Shown here one piece after another: positions 47,046 to 47,638 of a DNA stretch of 47,638 nucleotides. Under the pieces are notes generated by a model. It searched no databases, was not told where the DNA came from, and saw only the letters and a program-made list of their open reading frames with translations. Positions within the stretch are counted from its first letter, which is position 1, and the number at the start of each line of letters is the position of its first letter. The position numbers and the translations under genes were made by a program. Location of the stretch: positions 1 to 47,638 of the forward strand of contig JAJDNH010000057.1 of NCBI GenBank assembly GCA_022340775.1, written 5' to 3'. The DNA is from Acidobacteriota bacterium. Its GTDB lineage: Bacteria > Acidobacteriota > Thermoanaerobaculia > Thermoanaerobaculales > Sulfomarinibacteraceae.

Positions 47046-47638
47046 CGTTGGTTCTTCCCCAGCGGGTCGCTCGACGTGTCAGGCGCGCCGCGAGCCTTAC
47101 TGGCAACGGACGCCAACGGAAATCTTCGCGGGCCATGGCATGGTCGAAGGCAGGGAGACGCGGCCACAACGGCACTCTCAGAAGATTCGCTGCGCGTGCC
47201 GGCGAACCCAGATCTCGGAGCAGCTCCCACCACAACGAGGCGCCACGGTCGGCCGTGTACTCGCTCGCGACTCGCTCTCTGGACGCGGCCGAGAGCCTCC
47301 GCCAGAGGGCCCCGTCGGTTCGGAGGCGGCGCACGGCTCCCACGAAGTCATCGTTGCGATCACTGACCACCAGACCCGTAACCTCGTGCTCGACGAGCTC
47401 CGGGACTCCACTGGCCATAGCCAGACAAATGGGGACCACACCGCATGCCATCGCCTCCATGAGCGCGATGGGCAGTCCCTCGTAGTCCGAGAGCAGGGCC
47501 AAAGCGTGGGCATCGAGGAGGTGCTGCTGCACCGCGTCGGAGGGCACGACCCCAGCCAGCTTGACGGCTCCATCCGGCGCGTCCCTGCGGAGAACCTCTT
47601 CGACTAAGGGTCTTGCCGGGCCATCGCCGTAGATCACG
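47032..47638 (-). CDS. Family 4 (GT-B) glycosyltransferase, N-terminal part beyond the window
   Basis: Only the C-terminal 202 residues are inside the window; the frame is open to the edge. It shows the GT4 donor-binding half: YGDGPARPLVEEVLRR, VKLAGVVPSDAVQQHLLDAHALALLSDYEGLPIALMEAMACGVVPI with the E-x7-E motif, and GVPELVEHEVTGLVV. The last 60 residues are basic. It overlaps the methyltransferase gene, and both probably belong to a second glycan gene group transcribed toward the first. Confidence 0.9.
   Translation of the reverse strand, partial: VIYGDGPARPLVEEVLRRDAPDGAVKLAGVVPSDAVQQHLLDAHALALLSDYEGLPIALMEAMACGVVPICLAMASGVPELVEHEVTGLVVSDRNDDFVGAVRRLRTDGALWRRLSAASRERVASEYTADRGASLWWELLRDLGSPARAANLLRVPLWPRLPAFDHAMAREDFRWRPLPVRLAARLTRRATRWGRTNDGTW

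Overview
This is a GC-rich bacterial chromosome segment carrying mostly housekeeping genes. The mix of genes (rimP-nusA-infB and truB-rpsO-pnp translation/RNA operons, a cytosolic Ser/Thr kinase with a long helical repeat tail, TPR proteins, an M23 peptidase whose N-terminus reads VIIVPHSKAKF, Wzm/Wzt glycan export) and the GTG-tolerant, overlap-rich gene packing fit a Gram-negative, possibly Acidobacteriota-like organism. That placement is inference; there is no rRNA gene in the window.

Layout. 1-3179: a 5'-truncated membrane/TPR-like protein overlapping an M48 metallopeptidase. 3219-4514 (minus): type II NADH dehydrogenase. 4608-6612: a two-gene ABC-2 exporter. 6675-8744: a small plus-strand group (SAM methyltransferase, a 78-aa Cys-rich protein, a 45-aa lipoprotein, a membrane protein, a GNAT acetyltransferase). 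8826-18879 (minus): the translation/RNA superoperon, in transcription order rimP, nusA, infB, DUF503, rbfA, a DHH phosphoesterase, truB, then rpsO and pnp behind their own promoter. 19015-20142: a MidA-type methyltransferase. 20143-21104: a repeat-filled gene-free stretch. 21105-25890 (minus): Ser/Thr kinase, then a GntR regulator and class V aminotransferase pair. 25921-26505: another gene-free stretch with short repeats. 26506-31342 (minus): hbd, TPR/zinc-ribbon protein and proS as an operon, and a small lipoprotein. 31563-36779: M23 peptidase, secA, guaB. 36780-37472: a third gene-free stretch, sharing a repeat with 20.9-21.1 kb. 37473-46119: a surface-glycan operon (gmd, wzm, wzt, rfbF, an rfbG-like gene, epimerase, reductase, rfbH, glycosyltransferase). 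46320-47638 (minus): a methyltransferase and a truncated glycosyltransferase.

How the genes work together. The glycan operon can make CDP-glucose and carry it to a CDP-3,6-dideoxyhexose. Its gene content matches the CDP-ascarylose route, except that the reductase partner (E3) of RfbH is not in the window. The product would be assembled by the glycosyltransferases and exported by Wzm/Wzt. Six successive 4-bp start/stop overlaps suggest tight translational coupling.

The most interesting regulatory signals are: an intrinsic terminator sitting between the promoter and start codon of the rimP-nusA operon (possible NusA attenuator); an rpsO leader with alternative hairpins that could involve the Shine-Dalgarno sequence; a gntR promoter that is apparently leaderless and completely covered by its own operator palindrome; and two repeat families in the intergenic stretches, one of which shows codon-phased divergence between copies.
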